The notes below the pieces were generated by a model, which searched no databases, was not told the DNA's origin, and saw only the letters and a list, made by a program, of their open reading frames with translations. The position numbers were made by a program, and so were the translations under genes. Shown here one piece after another: positions 6,083 to 14,678 of a DNA stretch of 28,061 nt. Numbering within the stretch: the stretch's first letter is position 1; each line of letters starts with the position of its first letter. This DNA is from JAHDFB01 sp964607315 (lineage in GTDB: Bacteria; Bacteroidota; Bacteroidia; Chitinophagales; Saprospiraceae): contig CAZSKA010000020.1 in assembly GCA_964607315.1 (NCBI GenBank), positions 1 to 28,061 of the forward strand, written 5' to 3'.

Positions 6083-9010
6083 ATGCATATTCAAAAAATC
6101 TTAAAAGCTACACTAACTTTCAGTCTTATATTAATCTTTGCTTTTTGGGCGGAAGCCCAAAAATTAGAATTCGTTCAAGGACAATTCATTGTGCAAATTG
6201 ATGCCGATAAAAGTATTGATAATGTTCTAGAATCATTCGAGAGAATTAATGGCTATTCCATAGAATTGGATGAGCGCGTTACGCCTATATTAAATATTTA
6301 TACAGTAAACTTTGATTACACTAAATTAAGAGATCAACAGGTTTGGCGTGACCTTTTAATGCATCCTAATGTGGAGGCTGCACAGCATAATCATTTTATA
6401 GAATTACGTCAAAACATCCCTAATGACCCAGAATTTCCTAATCAATGGCAATATATTAATAATGGCCAAGACGGAGGAACAGTTGGTGCTGATATTGACA
6501 TGCCAGAAGCATGGGTGCATGCTACAGGAGGTGTAACAGTTGATGGAGATACGATTGTGGCATGTGTAATTGACAACGGAATAGATGCTAACCATCAAGA
6601 TATAACACCTAATTTATTTATAAATCACGAAGAGATTCCTGGAAATGGAATAGACGATGATAATAATGGGTTTATTGATGATGTAAGAGGTTGGAATACA
6701 GCTTCAGATGATGATAATGTATATACTGGAGGAGGTCATGGAACACCTGTGACAGGAATCGTAGGAGCGAAAGGAAATGATGAATTTGGTGTAGCTGGTG
6801 TAAACTGGGATGTGAAATTAATGATTGTAAGAGGTGGAACAGGTGTAGAGAGTGAAGTTTTAGAAGCCTACTCTTATCCACTTGCATTCAGAAGAAAATA
6901 TAATGAAACGGATGGTGCTGAAGGTGCATTTGTCGTTTCTACTAATGCGTCATGGGGTGTCAATTTTGGGCAGCCAGATAATGCGCCATTATGGTGTGCA
7001 TTTTATGATACATTAGGTCAAGCAGGTATATTGAATTGTGGTGCGACTATAAATGGTAATCAAAATGTGGATGTAGTTGGTGATTTACCTACTGCATGTT
7101 CATCCGATTACATGATTTCTGTTACGAATATGAACAGAAATGATAATAAAGTAACAGGTGCTGGTTTCGGATTAGAAACGATTGATTTAGGCGCATTTGG
7201 TCAAGAAACTTGGACGACTGCTTTAGGTGGTGGATTTGCAGGTTTCGGAGGGACATCAGGTGCAACACCACACGTTACAGGAGCTATTGCTCTACTGTAT
7301 TCCTTAGAATGTAGTAGTCTTATCGATATAGCAAAAGCTGATCCAGAAGCAGCAGCTATTTTAGTTAGGCAAGCAATATTAGATGGTGTAGATCCTAATG
7401 CATCACTTGACGGAATTACAGTTACGGGCGGTAGATTAAATGTAAATAATTCTGCCGAAATTTTATTAGGGCAGTTTTGTAGTGATTGTCCAGCGCCATT
7501 TGATGTTTCTACAAGTGTAGATATAGATTCTATAGTAGTTAATTGGGTTCAAAATGATACAACAACATCAAACTTCAGATTTAGAGTATTGGGAGAGATG
7601 GATTGGAATACATTTGAAAATGTAGGAGATTCTTTTACCATTAATGATTTAATGTTATGTACATCATATGAATTCCAGATTCAAAGTATGTGTCAAGATT
7701 CTACTGGTGAGTGGGGAATATTTAGAGTAGTAACTTCATTAGGTTGTTGTGAAGCGCCAGCTGATTTTTCAGGTGAAATTACGGGAGATAATGAAATTAC
7801 AGTTTCATGGACTGCTGTAGAATTTGCGAATTCTTACACCGTAAGATATAGAGAAGTAGGAATGGTAGATTGGATAGAAGAAATTACATCAGAGTTGTCT
7901 TTTGCTATTTCTGGATTAATGGATTGTACAGAATATGAATTTCAGGTCCAACCAGATTGTGAGTCGGTATCACCTGATTTCACAGAGAGTATAAGTCTAT
8001 TTATTTCGAATTGTGATGATCCATGCTTAGAGATACCTTACTGTGAAATAGCAGGATATAACTCTACAGAAGAGTTTATCAATAGATTTGTATTGAACGA
8101 TCTCGATAATGAATCAGGGAATGATGGAGGTTATGGCGATTATACAATGGATTTTGCACCGACAATTATGCAAGGAGGAATTTATGAAATTACCTTAGAA
8201 CCTATATGGGTTGGTAATACATTTGTAGAATCTTTTGCAGTTTGGGTAGATGGTAATCATGATGGAGTTTTAGATGAAAGTGAAAAAGTATTATCTGTAG
8301 ACGGTGTTACGGATGTGTATAAGGAAGTAATTACTATTCCATCGGATACAGAATTAGGTAATACAAGAGTAAGAGTAGGAATGCGTTTTAATGCGCAACC
8401 GCCTAACTGTACACCGGATAATTTTATTGCTTTTGGTGAAACGGAAGATTACTGTTTTACAGTAACAGAATTTATGTGTACACCTTCGCAAATAATTGAC
8501 ACTACTTTTACTTCAACTGATGAGATAGGATTGTCATTTGAACAAAACTTTAATGTAGATGACATTTTTATTTCGTATAAAAAAGTATCAGATGTAGATT
8601 GGGTCGAAGAAGCGATCATTGGATTTGAATATGTTGCTAGTGGTTTAGAAGAATGTTCGGAGTATGAGTTTAGAACAAGAACGCAATGTGGTCCTGGATT
8701 TACTGACTACACTGAACCTGTAATTTTCGCCACTCAATGTGTTAGTTCAATTGAAGATTTTGAAAATTCACTAGTAACCGTATATCCGAATCCATTCAAT
8801 GATGTTCTTACTATAAGTAAGCAAGCAACAGAGTTTTCATCATTCTCGTATGAAATTTATAGCCAATTAGGTACAGTGGTACAAAAAGCATCTCTTTCAA
8901 ATGTGGAAAATCAACAGATTACTCTGAATGCGCTTTCATCAGGGATCTACTATATCAGAATTTTAGGAGAAAGTGAAACTATCTCTTATAGAAAGATTGT
9001 TAAGATGTAG
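6083..9010 (+). CDS. Secreted S8 subtilisin-like protease with Fn3, GEVED and T9SS sorting domains
   Basis: This 975-residue cell-surface or secreted serine protease begins with a signal peptide ending at AEA|QK (A25). A propeptide-like region follows (about 27-110), then the S8 catalytic domain (about 115-465) with D164 in CVIDNGID, H219 in GGGHGTPV, probable oxyanion N288 and S392 in GTSGATPHV. Fibronectin type III-like modules follow, with repeated signatures such as CTSYEFQIQ, CTEYEFQVQ and CSEYEFRTR. Between the second and third lies a GEVED-like domain (about 655-795) with VWVDGNHDG and GETEDYCF. The last about 75 residues (VYPNPFND to YRKIVKM) form a type A T9SS C-terminal sorting domain. 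Export by T9SS and removal of this tail by a PorU-type sortase are inferred from the domain. Substrates are unknown. A palindrome copy encodes the signal cleavage site. Confidence 0.95.
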   Translation: MHIQKILKATLTFSLILIFAFWAEAQKLEFVQGQFIVQIDADKSIDNVLESFERINGYSIELDERVTPILNIYTVNFDYTKLRDQQVWRDLLMHPNVEAAQHNHFIELRQNIPNDPEFPNQWQYINNGQDGGTVGADIDMPEAWVHATGGVTVDGDTIVACVIDNGIDANHQDITPNLFINHEEIPGNGIDDDNNGFIDDVRGWNTASDDDNVYTGGGHGTPVTGIVGAKGNDEFGVAGVNWDVKLMIVRGGTGVESEVLEAYSYPLAFRRKYNETDGAEGAFVVSTNASWGVNFGQPDNAPLWCAFYDTLGQAGILNCGATINGNQNVDVVGDLPTACSSDYMISVTNMNRNDNKVTGAGFGLETIDLGAFGQETWTTALGGGFAGFGGTSGATPHVTGAIALLYSLECSSLIDIAKADPEAAAILVRQAILDGVDPNASLDGITVTGGRLNVNNSAEILLGQFCSDCPAPFDVSTSVDIDSIVVNWVQNDTTTSNFRFRVLGEMDWNTFENVGDSFTINDLMLCTSYEFQIQSMCQDSTGEWGIFRVVTSLGCCEAPADFSGEITGDNEITVSWTAVEFANSYTVRYREVGMVDWIEEITSELSFAISGLMDCTEYEFQVQPDCESVSPDFTESISLFISNCDDPCLEIPYCEIAGYNSTEEFINRFVLNDLDNESGNDGGYGDYTMDFAPTIMQGGIYEITLEPIWVGNTFVESFAVWVDGNHDGVLDESEKVLSVDGVTDVYKEVITIPSDTELGNTRVRVGMRFNAQPPNCTPDNFIAFGETEDYCFTVTEFMCTPSQIIDTTFTSTDEIGLSFEQNFNVDDIFISYKKVSDVDWVEEAIIGFEYVASGLEECSEYEFRTRTQCGPGFTDYTEPVIFATQCVSSIEDFENSLVTVYPNPFNDVLTISKQATEFSSFSYEIYSQLGTVVQKASLSNVENQQITLNALSSGIYYIRILGESETISYRKIVKM
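6142..6163. repeat. TTTGGGC palindrome inside the subtilase signal peptide
   Basis: Left arm TTTTTGGGC and right arm GCCCAAAAA are perfect reverse complements around GGAA, a 22-bp element. It is read in frame as Phe-Trp-Ala-Glu-Ala-Gln-Lys, so the palindrome encodes the signal-peptidase cleavage site (AEA|QK). The arms match the intergenic copies. Confidence 0.6.
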
Positions 9011-9021
9011 TGGATGAATTA

Positions 9022-9432
9022 ATGTATAAATGGAAATCAACTGAGTATATCACTCAGTTTTTAGAACAATTGAGGCTTGATTTGTTGGAAAACAATCAAG
9101 CCTCAACTGTTGGGCTTAATATAAGTTTGGATAGAAATTACGGTTTCATTGTTAAGACAAGAGATAATCTGAATAAGGAAGATCATCTTCAGCTTAAGGA
9201 GTATATGGTAGATCAATTGAAGTCACATGGATATAAAGTGAATAGAGAGGTAGGAGAGGAGATTTTATTGCAAGCAAGTGTACGTGCGAGGGTAAATGGC
9301 AATCAATTGTTTGGTACGACAAAATTGATAGATAAAGGCTATGAGATTAGGATTTTGGTTACACCGTATAATGATAGGTATTATGGAGAAGTGAGTGAGA
9401 AGCGAGAGTTAGTGGATTTGTTGTTTGGCTGA
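9022..9432 (+). CDS. Small hypothetical cytoplasmic protein overlapping the subtilase unit
   Basis: The gene encodes 136 residues from ATG 9022, or 140 from the GTG at 9010, whose first base is the last base of the subtilase stop codon (TAGTG). Either start implies tight coupling to the protease gene. No signal peptide or membrane segment is visible. The first 30 residues look helical (YITQFLEQLRLDLLENN), and the rest alternates helix and strand, ending EKRELVDLLFG. I do not recognise a family. Since the upstream product is exported, a cytoplasmic partner would have to act before secretion or be unrelated; neither is supported beyond position. A repeat-rich spacer follows. Confidence 0.65.
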   Translation: MYKWKSTEYITQFLEQLRLDLLENNQASTVGLNISLDRNYGFIVKTRDNLNKEDHLQLKEYMVDQLKSHGYKVNREVGEEILLQASVRARVNGNQLFGTTKLIDKGYEIRILVTPYNDRYYGEVSEKRELVDLLFG

Positions 9433-9452
9433 TGATTTGAAGGGAGTGAAAA

Positions 9453-9519
9453 TGATTAAAATTTTAATGCTACTAAATTCTGAAAAGTCTGTTCTCATTG
9501 CGTTTCGTCGCTTTTTTTG
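9453..9519 (-). repeat. GTAG/AT-palindrome repeat, copy A
   Basis: The core at 9455-9484 contains the 14-bp palindrome ATTAAAATTTTAAT followed by GCTAC. Read on the minus strand it is TTCAGAATTTAGTAGC and then the palindrome. It is similar over about 29 bases to copy B (25 matches by eye), and both share a T tract ending in TTTG at the same distance (about 56-57 bp) from the core. The bounds are approximate. Confidence 0.5.
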
Positions 9520-9549
9520 TATGATGAAAAAGTGTAATGAAGAGGGAAT

Positions 9550-9609
9550 AATGTTAAATGTTAACAAATTTAACATTTGGAGAAAAATTTAGTTAAGAAA
9601 ATGTTAAAT
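9550..9609. promoter_or_regulatory. Three AATGTTAAAT boxes, two forming an inverted repeat
   Basis: AATGTTAAAT occurs at 9550-9559 and 9600-9609 on the plus strand and as its reverse complement at 9568-9577. The first pair forms an inverted repeat with 10-bp arms around GTTAACAA, itself built on the palindrome GTTAAC. The layout resembles an operator for a dimeric regulator, but it lies about 230 bp upstream of the next start codon and no regulator gene is nearby. It could also be the hairpin end of the preceding transcript. Confidence 0.35.
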
Positions 9610-9610
9610 A

Positions 9611-9677
9611 GGATAAAATTTTAATACTACGAAACCCTGAAGTACCTGCCATCATTAACTTTCAGCCATTTTTTTTG
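9611..9677 (-). repeat. GTAG/AT-palindrome repeat, copy B
   Basis: The core at 9613-9641 reads on the minus strand as TTCAGGGTTTCGTAGTATT followed by AAAATTTTAT. It is a direct repeat of copy A, 158 bp further on, with the same downstream T tract. A third relative of the core lies at 27381-27407 at the end of the HUH-like gene. Confidence 0.5.
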
Positions 9678-9840
9678 CACGCTAATAAAAATCGATTCTA
9701 CTCGCCTTTTACTAACTGTCTTTCACACATATTTTATCATCATTTATCCTCTTCTTTCATTTTAACTTTTAATTAAAATCATCACAAAGAATAATATTGT
9801 TATCTATGTAGATGTTTACTTATTACACTACCTTAATTCA

Positions 9841-11124
9841 ATGAATTTATTAAAGTCTATTTTTCTTCTGTTTTTTACAACTTGCTTGTTCCAACTTGCT
9901 GCTCAGCCTGATGTGAGCGAGCTGAAAGGTGTAGATACCATCTATAAAGATTATATCAGAACAATAGAATTCTATAGTGGTGGAGATGAGTTAAGCTTGC
10001 CTATTATCGATAAGAACTCTGGAGTACTGCATGTGGGATTCGACGATCACTATGGAGAGTACATAGATTATTATTACACAATCACTCATTGCGATAGAAA
10101 CTGGAAGCAGACAGAAAATGTGGAAATGGCGGATTATATGAATGGATTGTCAGAAATTCAGGTCGAAAGTTTCGGTTCTTCTATCGGTACAATAGCTGAT
10201 TATACACATTATGATTTCGATTTCCCCAACGATGATTTAAGTTTTAACTGGACAGGGAATTATCTATTAATCGTCTATGACTCCGATCAAACTGTTGTTT
10301 TTACTAAAAAGTTTTATGTGGTGGAAGAAGTGGTTTCTATTCAAAATCTACAGTTTTCACGACCTAATGGAGTAGGAGAGTTTTCTTCTCATCAGGCTTT
10401 TGAATTTCAGTTAGGCATAGGTAGATTAAATCCTCTAAATCCATTAGAAGAACTTCATGTAACTGGATTCCAAAATCGATTTAATGAAAGAAGCTTAGAT
10501 TTTAAACAGCCTTTTAGAGTGAGAGATGATAGAGCCTTTTTTCAAATAGGTAATCAGTTTAGTTTTCCAGGATACAAGGAGTATAGAGAATTTGACACTA
10601 GAGAAATTGTATCTGGCCAAGGAAGAGAGATTTTTACTATAGAACGAACTGAAACAGAGTTGAATGTTTTGTTAGAACTCGACAAGAACAGAAACCCAAA
10701 ATCGAATTTTACGATTAATGATGCGAATGGAGGATTTTTGATACGAAACAATGATAGGAGATTTGGAGATGAAGATATAACTTCCCAATATTTGAATGTA
10801 ATTTTCACTTTGCGAACTCCTATAGAAGAGGAAAGTAGAGTTTATGTTTTAGGTGATTTTAACGACTACAAAGCTTATCCAGCATATCAAATGACTTTTC
10901 TACCTAACGAAGGTATTTATACTGTAGAGGTTCCACTTAAGCAGGGATATTACAATTATATGTATGGAACGGTTTATGATAATGAAGTTCCTGATCTCTT
11001 CAGATTTGAAGGAAGTACGTATGAAGCGGAGAATCGCTATCACTTCATGGTATATTATCGACCACTATCTGGCGAATATGATCAACTCGTTGGCTATTTA
11101 AATCACTCTCATCAACCGAGATAA
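9841..11124 (+). CDS. Type IX secretion system Plug-like protein (DUF5103 family)
   Basis: This 427-residue exported protein has a signal peptide (MNLLKSIFLLFFTTCLFQLAAQ, cleaved near residue 22). The N-terminal part has the DUF5103 hallmarks: VDTIYKDYIRTIEFYSGGDE, ITHCDRNWKQT, and IADYTHYDFDFPN followed by WTGNYLLIVYDSD. The C-terminal part (about 335-420) is a strand-rich module, VYVLGDFNDYKAYPAYQM with GYYNYMYG, like an E-set or carbohydrate-binding 48 fold. In Flavobacterium johnsoniae a member of this family binds the periplasmic end of the SprA translocon and plugs it; I infer the same role from family identity. The start is the only ATG before the signal core. It has its own spacer upstream and is followed 93 bp later by the TolC gene. 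Confidence 0.85.
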   Translation: MNLLKSIFLLFFTTCLFQLAAQPDVSELKGVDTIYKDYIRTIEFYSGGDELSLPIIDKNSGVLHVGFDDHYGEYIDYYYTITHCDRNWKQTENVEMADYMNGLSEIQVESFGSSIGTIADYTHYDFDFPNDDLSFNWTGNYLLIVYDSDQTVVFTKKFYVVEEVVSIQNLQFSRPNGVGEFSSHQAFEFQLGIGRLNPLNPLEELHVTGFQNRFNERSLDFKQPFRVRDDRAFFQIGNQFSFPGYKEYREFDTREIVSGQGREIFTIERTETELNVLLELDKNRNPKSNFTINDANGGFLIRNNDRRFGDEDITSQYLNVIFTLRTPIEEESRVYVLGDFNDYKAYPAYQMTFLPNEGIYTVEVPLKQGYYNYMYGTVYDNEVPDLFRFEGSTYEAENRYHFMVYYRPLSGEYDQLVGYLNHSHQPR

Positions 11125-11217
11125 ACTAGCCTTTCATCTTTTTTTGACCCTTCTTTATAGAAATTAATTTCTAATCCCCACTTTATTATTTAATTTAAAG
11201 TTTCTAAAATAAAGCTT

Positions 11218-12633
11218 ATGAAAAAAGTAGCTTCTTTTATACTATTCTTATGCATGATAAACTCTCTAGCGTTTGGGCAGTCTAAATCATTGAAAGAATG
11301 TATAGATATTGCATGGGAACGTAATATTAATATCAAACAAGTAGAGCTGAATGAGTGGAATAGTGAAATAGATTTGGCACAAGCTAAGGCTGCACGTTAT
11401 CCTAGCTTGAATGCAGGAACTAGCTTGAATTTATCTGGACGGTCTGTTGATCCTACCAATAATCAATTCGCGGCAAATTCTTTTTATACAAACAATTATA
11501 ACCTGAGCAGTAATGTATTGCTTTATAGAGGTGGCCAGGTGCAGCAATCTATAAAAAGGGCAGGTCAAAATAAAAAATCAGCATCTTATCAAATAGATGA
11601 TATCAAACAAGATATTGCCTTACAAGTAGCAAATGCCTACATAAACGTTATTTTAAGCCAAGAGAATTTGGGGATTACTGAGAAGAGAAGGGATGCTACA
11701 AGTGAACAAATAAAGCAAGTTGAGTTATTAATAGAAAGGGGCTTACGCCCAAAGAATGCAATTTACGATCTCCGTTCTACCATTGCTACTGATGAACAGA
11801 ATGTGGTCGCTGCTCAAGGGAATTTAGATATAGCTTTTTTGAATTTGTTACAGTTGATGAATGTCAATCAAAAGGAGCGTTTTGATCTTATTATTCCTGA
11901 AATTGTGGTAGAATCAATTACGGATCCTTTTACTATTAATGTAGATGAATTATATGCAAAAGCATGGCCAAATCAACCTGCAAACAAGAATGCTAATGTT
12001 CAAATAGAAATTGCAGAGACAGATAAGAAAATTGCACAATCTGGCTTATTGCCTACTGTAGCAATAGGCGGAAGTATAGGATCGAATTATTCAAGTTTGG
12101 GTCAAATGGTTACTGGAACACAAGAACAGGTGTTTGATCAAACCATTTTGATCAATGGTTTAGAGCAAACAATTGGCTTTGTACAACAAGTACCAAGTTT
12201 AGCCGATCAAGCTTATTTGGATCAACTTAATCAGAATGTTACATTTGGATATGGATTAAGTCTTCAAGTTCCTATTTATAATAATAACAATACAAGAGCT
12301 TCTATTCAAAGAGCAGAACTGGGAAGAAAGAATTCGGATTACAATAAAAATTTAGCTGAGATTCAATTTCGAAATGAACTGGAGCAAGTTTTATTACAAG
12401 CAAAAAATGCGAAGAAGCAATATGAAGCAAGTTTAGTCAGCGTAGATGCTGGAAAACGAGCATTGGATAATATAAAAACAAGTTTTGAAGCTGGAGCTGC
12501 GAATACCTTTGATTTGACATTTGCTTCTAACACCTATGATACGGCATTGATTCAAAGTACAATTGCGAAGTACGACTATATTTTTAAAGCAATGGTTATA
12601 GATTTTTATTTAGGAAGATCTATTAATTTTTAA
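11218..12633 (+). CDS. TolC-family outer-membrane efflux channel
   Basis: This 471-residue outer-membrane factor has a signal peptide (MKKVASFILFLCMINSLAFGQ) and begins its mature part with SKSLKECIDIAWERNINIKQ, the typical first helix. Two long coiled-coil halves follow (about 30-230 and 255-465), each rich in Ala, Gln and Leu, separated by the first beta strands. The sequence VANAYINVILSQENLGIT is the standard helix of the OEP family. A TolC trimer forms the outer-membrane conduit for tripartite efflux or type I secretion. The gene for the fusion protein begins 2 bp after its stop codon, so the two act together. No pump gene is adjacent. A palindrome copy lies in frame at 11739-11754 (Gly-Leu-Arg-Pro-Lys). 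Confidence 0.9.
   Translation: MKKVASFILFLCMINSLAFGQSKSLKECIDIAWERNINIKQVELNEWNSEIDLAQAKAARYPSLNAGTSLNLSGRSVDPTNNQFAANSFYTNNYNLSSNVLLYRGGQVQQSIKRAGQNKKSASYQIDDIKQDIALQVANAYINVILSQENLGITEKRRDATSEQIKQVELLIERGLRPKNAIYDLRSTIATDEQNVVAAQGNLDIAFLNLLQLMNVNQKERFDLIIPEIVVESITDPFTINVDELYAKAWPNQPANKNANVQIEIAETDKKIAQSGLLPTVAIGGSIGSNYSSLGQMVTGTQEQVFDQTILINGLEQTIGFVQQVPSLADQAYLDQLNQNVTFGYGLSLQVPIYNNNNTRASIQRAELGRKNSDYNKNLAEIQFRNELEQVLLQAKNAKKQYEASLVSVDAGKRALDNIKTSFEAGAANTFDLTFASNTYDTALIQSTIAKYDYIFKAMVIDFYLGRSINF
11739..11754. repeat. TTTGGGC palindrome core inside the TolC-family gene
   Basis: GGGCTTACGCCCAAAG has the family centre and right arm, but the left T tract is replaced by GAAAG. It is read as Gly-Leu-Arg-Pro-Lys, a different frame from the signal-peptide copies, and lies just before a conserved helix (NAIYDLRST). 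It may be a partial copy or chance. Confidence 0.45.
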
Positions 12634-12635
12634 TT

Positions 12636-13988
12636 ATGACAAGACGAAAGAAAAAATCGAGAAGATGGCTTTGGATACTATTAGGCCTAATTATTTTAGC
12701 ATTAGTACTAGGATCTATTCTATTTAATAAAACGGAAGAAGTTGTGGTTAGTGTTGGTGAGAGTAAAAAGGCTACGATAAAAGAATTAGTAAGTGGAAGT
12801 GGTAAGATATTCCCAGAGAAAGAAATAGCTATTTCAAGTGATGTATCTGGAGAAATTATTAATCTATATGTTAGTGAAGGTGATAGCGTGAAAGCTGGTC
12901 AACTTCTTGCAAAAATAGATCCTGATACGTATATCTCAGCTGTAGAAAGAGGAAAAGCTTCACTGAATAATGCTAAAGCACAAAAATCGATCGCTAACGC
13001 CCAATTAGCAGCAAGTGAGGCCCAAAAACAACAGATTCAGGCACAATTAACAAATGCGCTGAAGATAAATGATAGAAATAAAAAGTTGCTGAATGATGGT
13101 GTCATTTCTCAAGCGGATTACGAAGCTGCTTTAGCAAATTTAGAAGCTTTAGAAGCAAATGTAAGTTCAGCGAATAGTAATATTCTCTCTGCAACCGAAT
13201 CAGCAAAGGCTGCTGATTATACGATAGAATCGGCAGAAGCGAGTCTTAGAGAATTACAAACTAGCTTAAGAAGAACAACCATCAGCTCTCCGGTCGCAGG
13301 AGTCATTTCACTTCTAAATGTTGAAGAAGGAGAAAGAGTAGTGGGAACCATCCAGATGGCAGGGACAGAGATGATGCGAATTGCGAACTTGAATGCCATG
13401 GAAGTACAAGTAGAGATCAGTGAAAATAACATTTTGAAGGTAACGGAAGGTGATTCAGTTGATATAGAAGTTGATGCTTATATCGATCGAAAATTCAAAG
13501 GGGTAGTAACCGATATAGCTAATACAGCATCTAATTCCACAGGGACCCAAAGCCAAGCAGCTCTTTTGAGTTCAACTCAAGTAACTAATTTTATCTGTAA
13601 AATAAGAATTGATCCGACTTCCTATTCCGACATACTTTCAGATAATTTGAAATATCCATTTAGACCAGGGATGTCTGCTAGCGTAGATATTTATACTAAA
13701 GAACTGAAAGATGTCATTACAGTTCCGATTCAAGCTGTAACTGCGAGAGAAGTTAAGGACAGCGATAATGGAGAATTAGAGGAAATAGTTTTTGTTTATG
13801 AAGCCGATACATTAAGGAAAGTAGTGGTGGAAACTGGAATTCAAGACAACAAAAATATTTTTGTGAAATCTGGTATAGAAACAGGAGAAACAGTAGTCAC
13901 TGGACCTTATTCTATCCTGTCAAAAGAATTAATTAACGGACAAACAGTAGAAGTTATCGATAAAGGAGAGGATAAAAAAGAGAAATAA
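12636..13988 (+). CDS. Membrane fusion protein (HlyD/MacA-like periplasmic adaptor)
   Basis: This 450-residue adaptor has a basic N-terminus (MTRRKKKSRRW) and one transmembrane anchor (about 13-30). The split biotinyl-lipoyl domain is formed by GEIINLYVSEGDSVKAGQLL (about 72-91) and ISSPVAGVISLLNVEEGERV (about 214-233). Between them lies a long Ala/Gln-rich coiled-coil hairpin (about 100-205). A beta-barrel domain (about 245-345) and a membrane-proximal domain with ITVPIQAVTAR follow. Such adaptors join an inner-membrane ABC or RND pump to TolC. The stop-to-start gap to the TolC gene is 2 bp, so it is the second gene of one operon. In MacAB-type loci an ABC permease gene usually comes next; here an unrelated DUF2064 gene follows. 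Confidence 0.9.
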   Translation: MTRRKKKSRRWLWILLGLIILALVLGSILFNKTEEVVVSVGESKKATIKELVSGSGKIFPEKEIAISSDVSGEIINLYVSEGDSVKAGQLLAKIDPDTYISAVERGKASLNNAKAQKSIANAQLAASEAQKQQIQAQLTNALKINDRNKKLLNDGVISQADYEAALANLEALEANVSSANSNILSATESAKAADYTIESAEASLRELQTSLRRTTISSPVAGVISLLNVEEGERVVGTIQMAGTEMMRIANLNAMEVQVEISENNILKVTEGDSVDIEVDAYIDRKFKGVVTDIANTASNSTGTQSQAALLSSTQVTNFICKIRIDPTSYSDILSDNLKYPFRPGMSASVDIYTKELKDVITVPIQAVTAREVKDSDNGELEEIVFVYEADTLRKVVVETGIQDNKNIFVKSGIETGETVVTGPYSILSKELINGQTVEVIDKGEDKKEK

Positions 13989-13993
13989 TCTTT

Positions 13994-14001
13994 TACCTTT
14001 G
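13994..14001 (+). promoter_or_regulatory. Candidate -7 box for the DUF2064 gene
   Basis: TACCTTTG matches TAnnTTTG exactly and ends 5 bp before the ATG at 14007, which would give a leaderless or nearly leaderless transcript. No TTTG is seen at the -33 position. It lies in the 18-bp gap after the fusion-protein stop, so the gene may have its own promoter. Confidence 0.35.
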
Positions 14002-14006
14002 ACTTT

Positions 14007-14603
14007 ATGAAAGAAAATGCACTTATCATATTTGTCAAAAATCCTGAACCAGGTAAAGTAAAAACTAGAATTGCTGCTGATGTAGGTAATGATAAAGCGA
14101 TAGAAATTTATCGCAAATTGCTAAAGTTTACTTCAAAAATAGGTCAAGAAGTCGATTGTACTCGATATGTCTTTTATTTCCCTATGGTATTAGAAAATGA
14201 TGAATTTCCAGATTCGAAATTCCTTAAGGATCTTCAGATAAAAGGTGATTTAGGTGAAAAGATGCAAACAGCTTTTGGAGACATCCTAAGAAAACATAAA
14301 AAAGCGGTAATTATAGGATCCGACTGTGCCGAATTAACTTCGGATGATATACAAAGAGCATTCGACGAATTAGAAGATAATGATGTGGTAATTGGTCCAG
14401 CTAAAGATGGCGGATATTACCTTTTAGGAATGAATGATCTGCAATTATTCCTATTCAAAGATATGCCTTGGAGTGATGAGAAATTATTAGATCTTAGCAT
14501 AATGAAAGTTCAAGACAGAGGTCTGAATTACAGTCTGCTTAATATGAAAAGTGATATTGATTATATATCTGATTGGGAAGAGCACAAGCATTTGGTTGAG
14601 TAA
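14007..14603 (+). CDS. DUF2064 / TIGR04282-family glycosyltransferase-like protein
   Basis: This 198-residue cytoplasmic protein has a nucleotide-diphospho-sugar transferase fold. Motifs seen are LIIFVKNPEPGKVKTRIA (6-23), equivalent to the nucleotide-binding loop of the fold, GSDCAELT (104-111), taking the place of the metal-binding D-x-D region, and PAKDGGYYLLG (131-141). The family is annotated as an arsenosugar-biosynthesis-linked glycosyltransferase in some databases, but many members have no arsenic context and this one has no ars gene nearby, so its donor and acceptor are unknown. Length is normal for the family. It lies 18 bp after the efflux adaptor gene, but a promoter-like box in that gap suggests a separate start of transcription. 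Confidence 0.85.
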   Translation: MKENALIIFVKNPEPGKVKTRIAADVGNDKAIEIYRKLLKFTSKIGQEVDCTRYVFYFPMVLENDEFPDSKFLKDLQIKGDLGEKMQTAFGDILRKHKKAVIIGSDCAELTSDDIQRAFDELEDNDVVIGPAKDGGYYLLGMNDLQLFLFKDMPWSDEKLLDLSIMKVQDRGLNYSLLNMKSDIDYISDWEEHKHLVE

Positions 14604-14678
14604 TTGAATATTTCTGCTATTTACTTGTAGCATTCAAATAGTGGATAATTTTTGTATTTTTATTTGAAAAATACATCT

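Larger units (their letters stand above)
9433..9840. other. 400-bp AT-rich spacer with three repeat structures
   Basis: No gene is visible. The spacer contains two degenerate direct copies of a roughly 65-bp unit (9453-9519 and 9611-9677) and three copies of AATGTTAAAT in mixed orientation (9550-9609). The last 150 bp before the Plug-like gene are plain AT-rich sequence in which I see no exact TAnnTTTG box. Confidence 0.6.
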
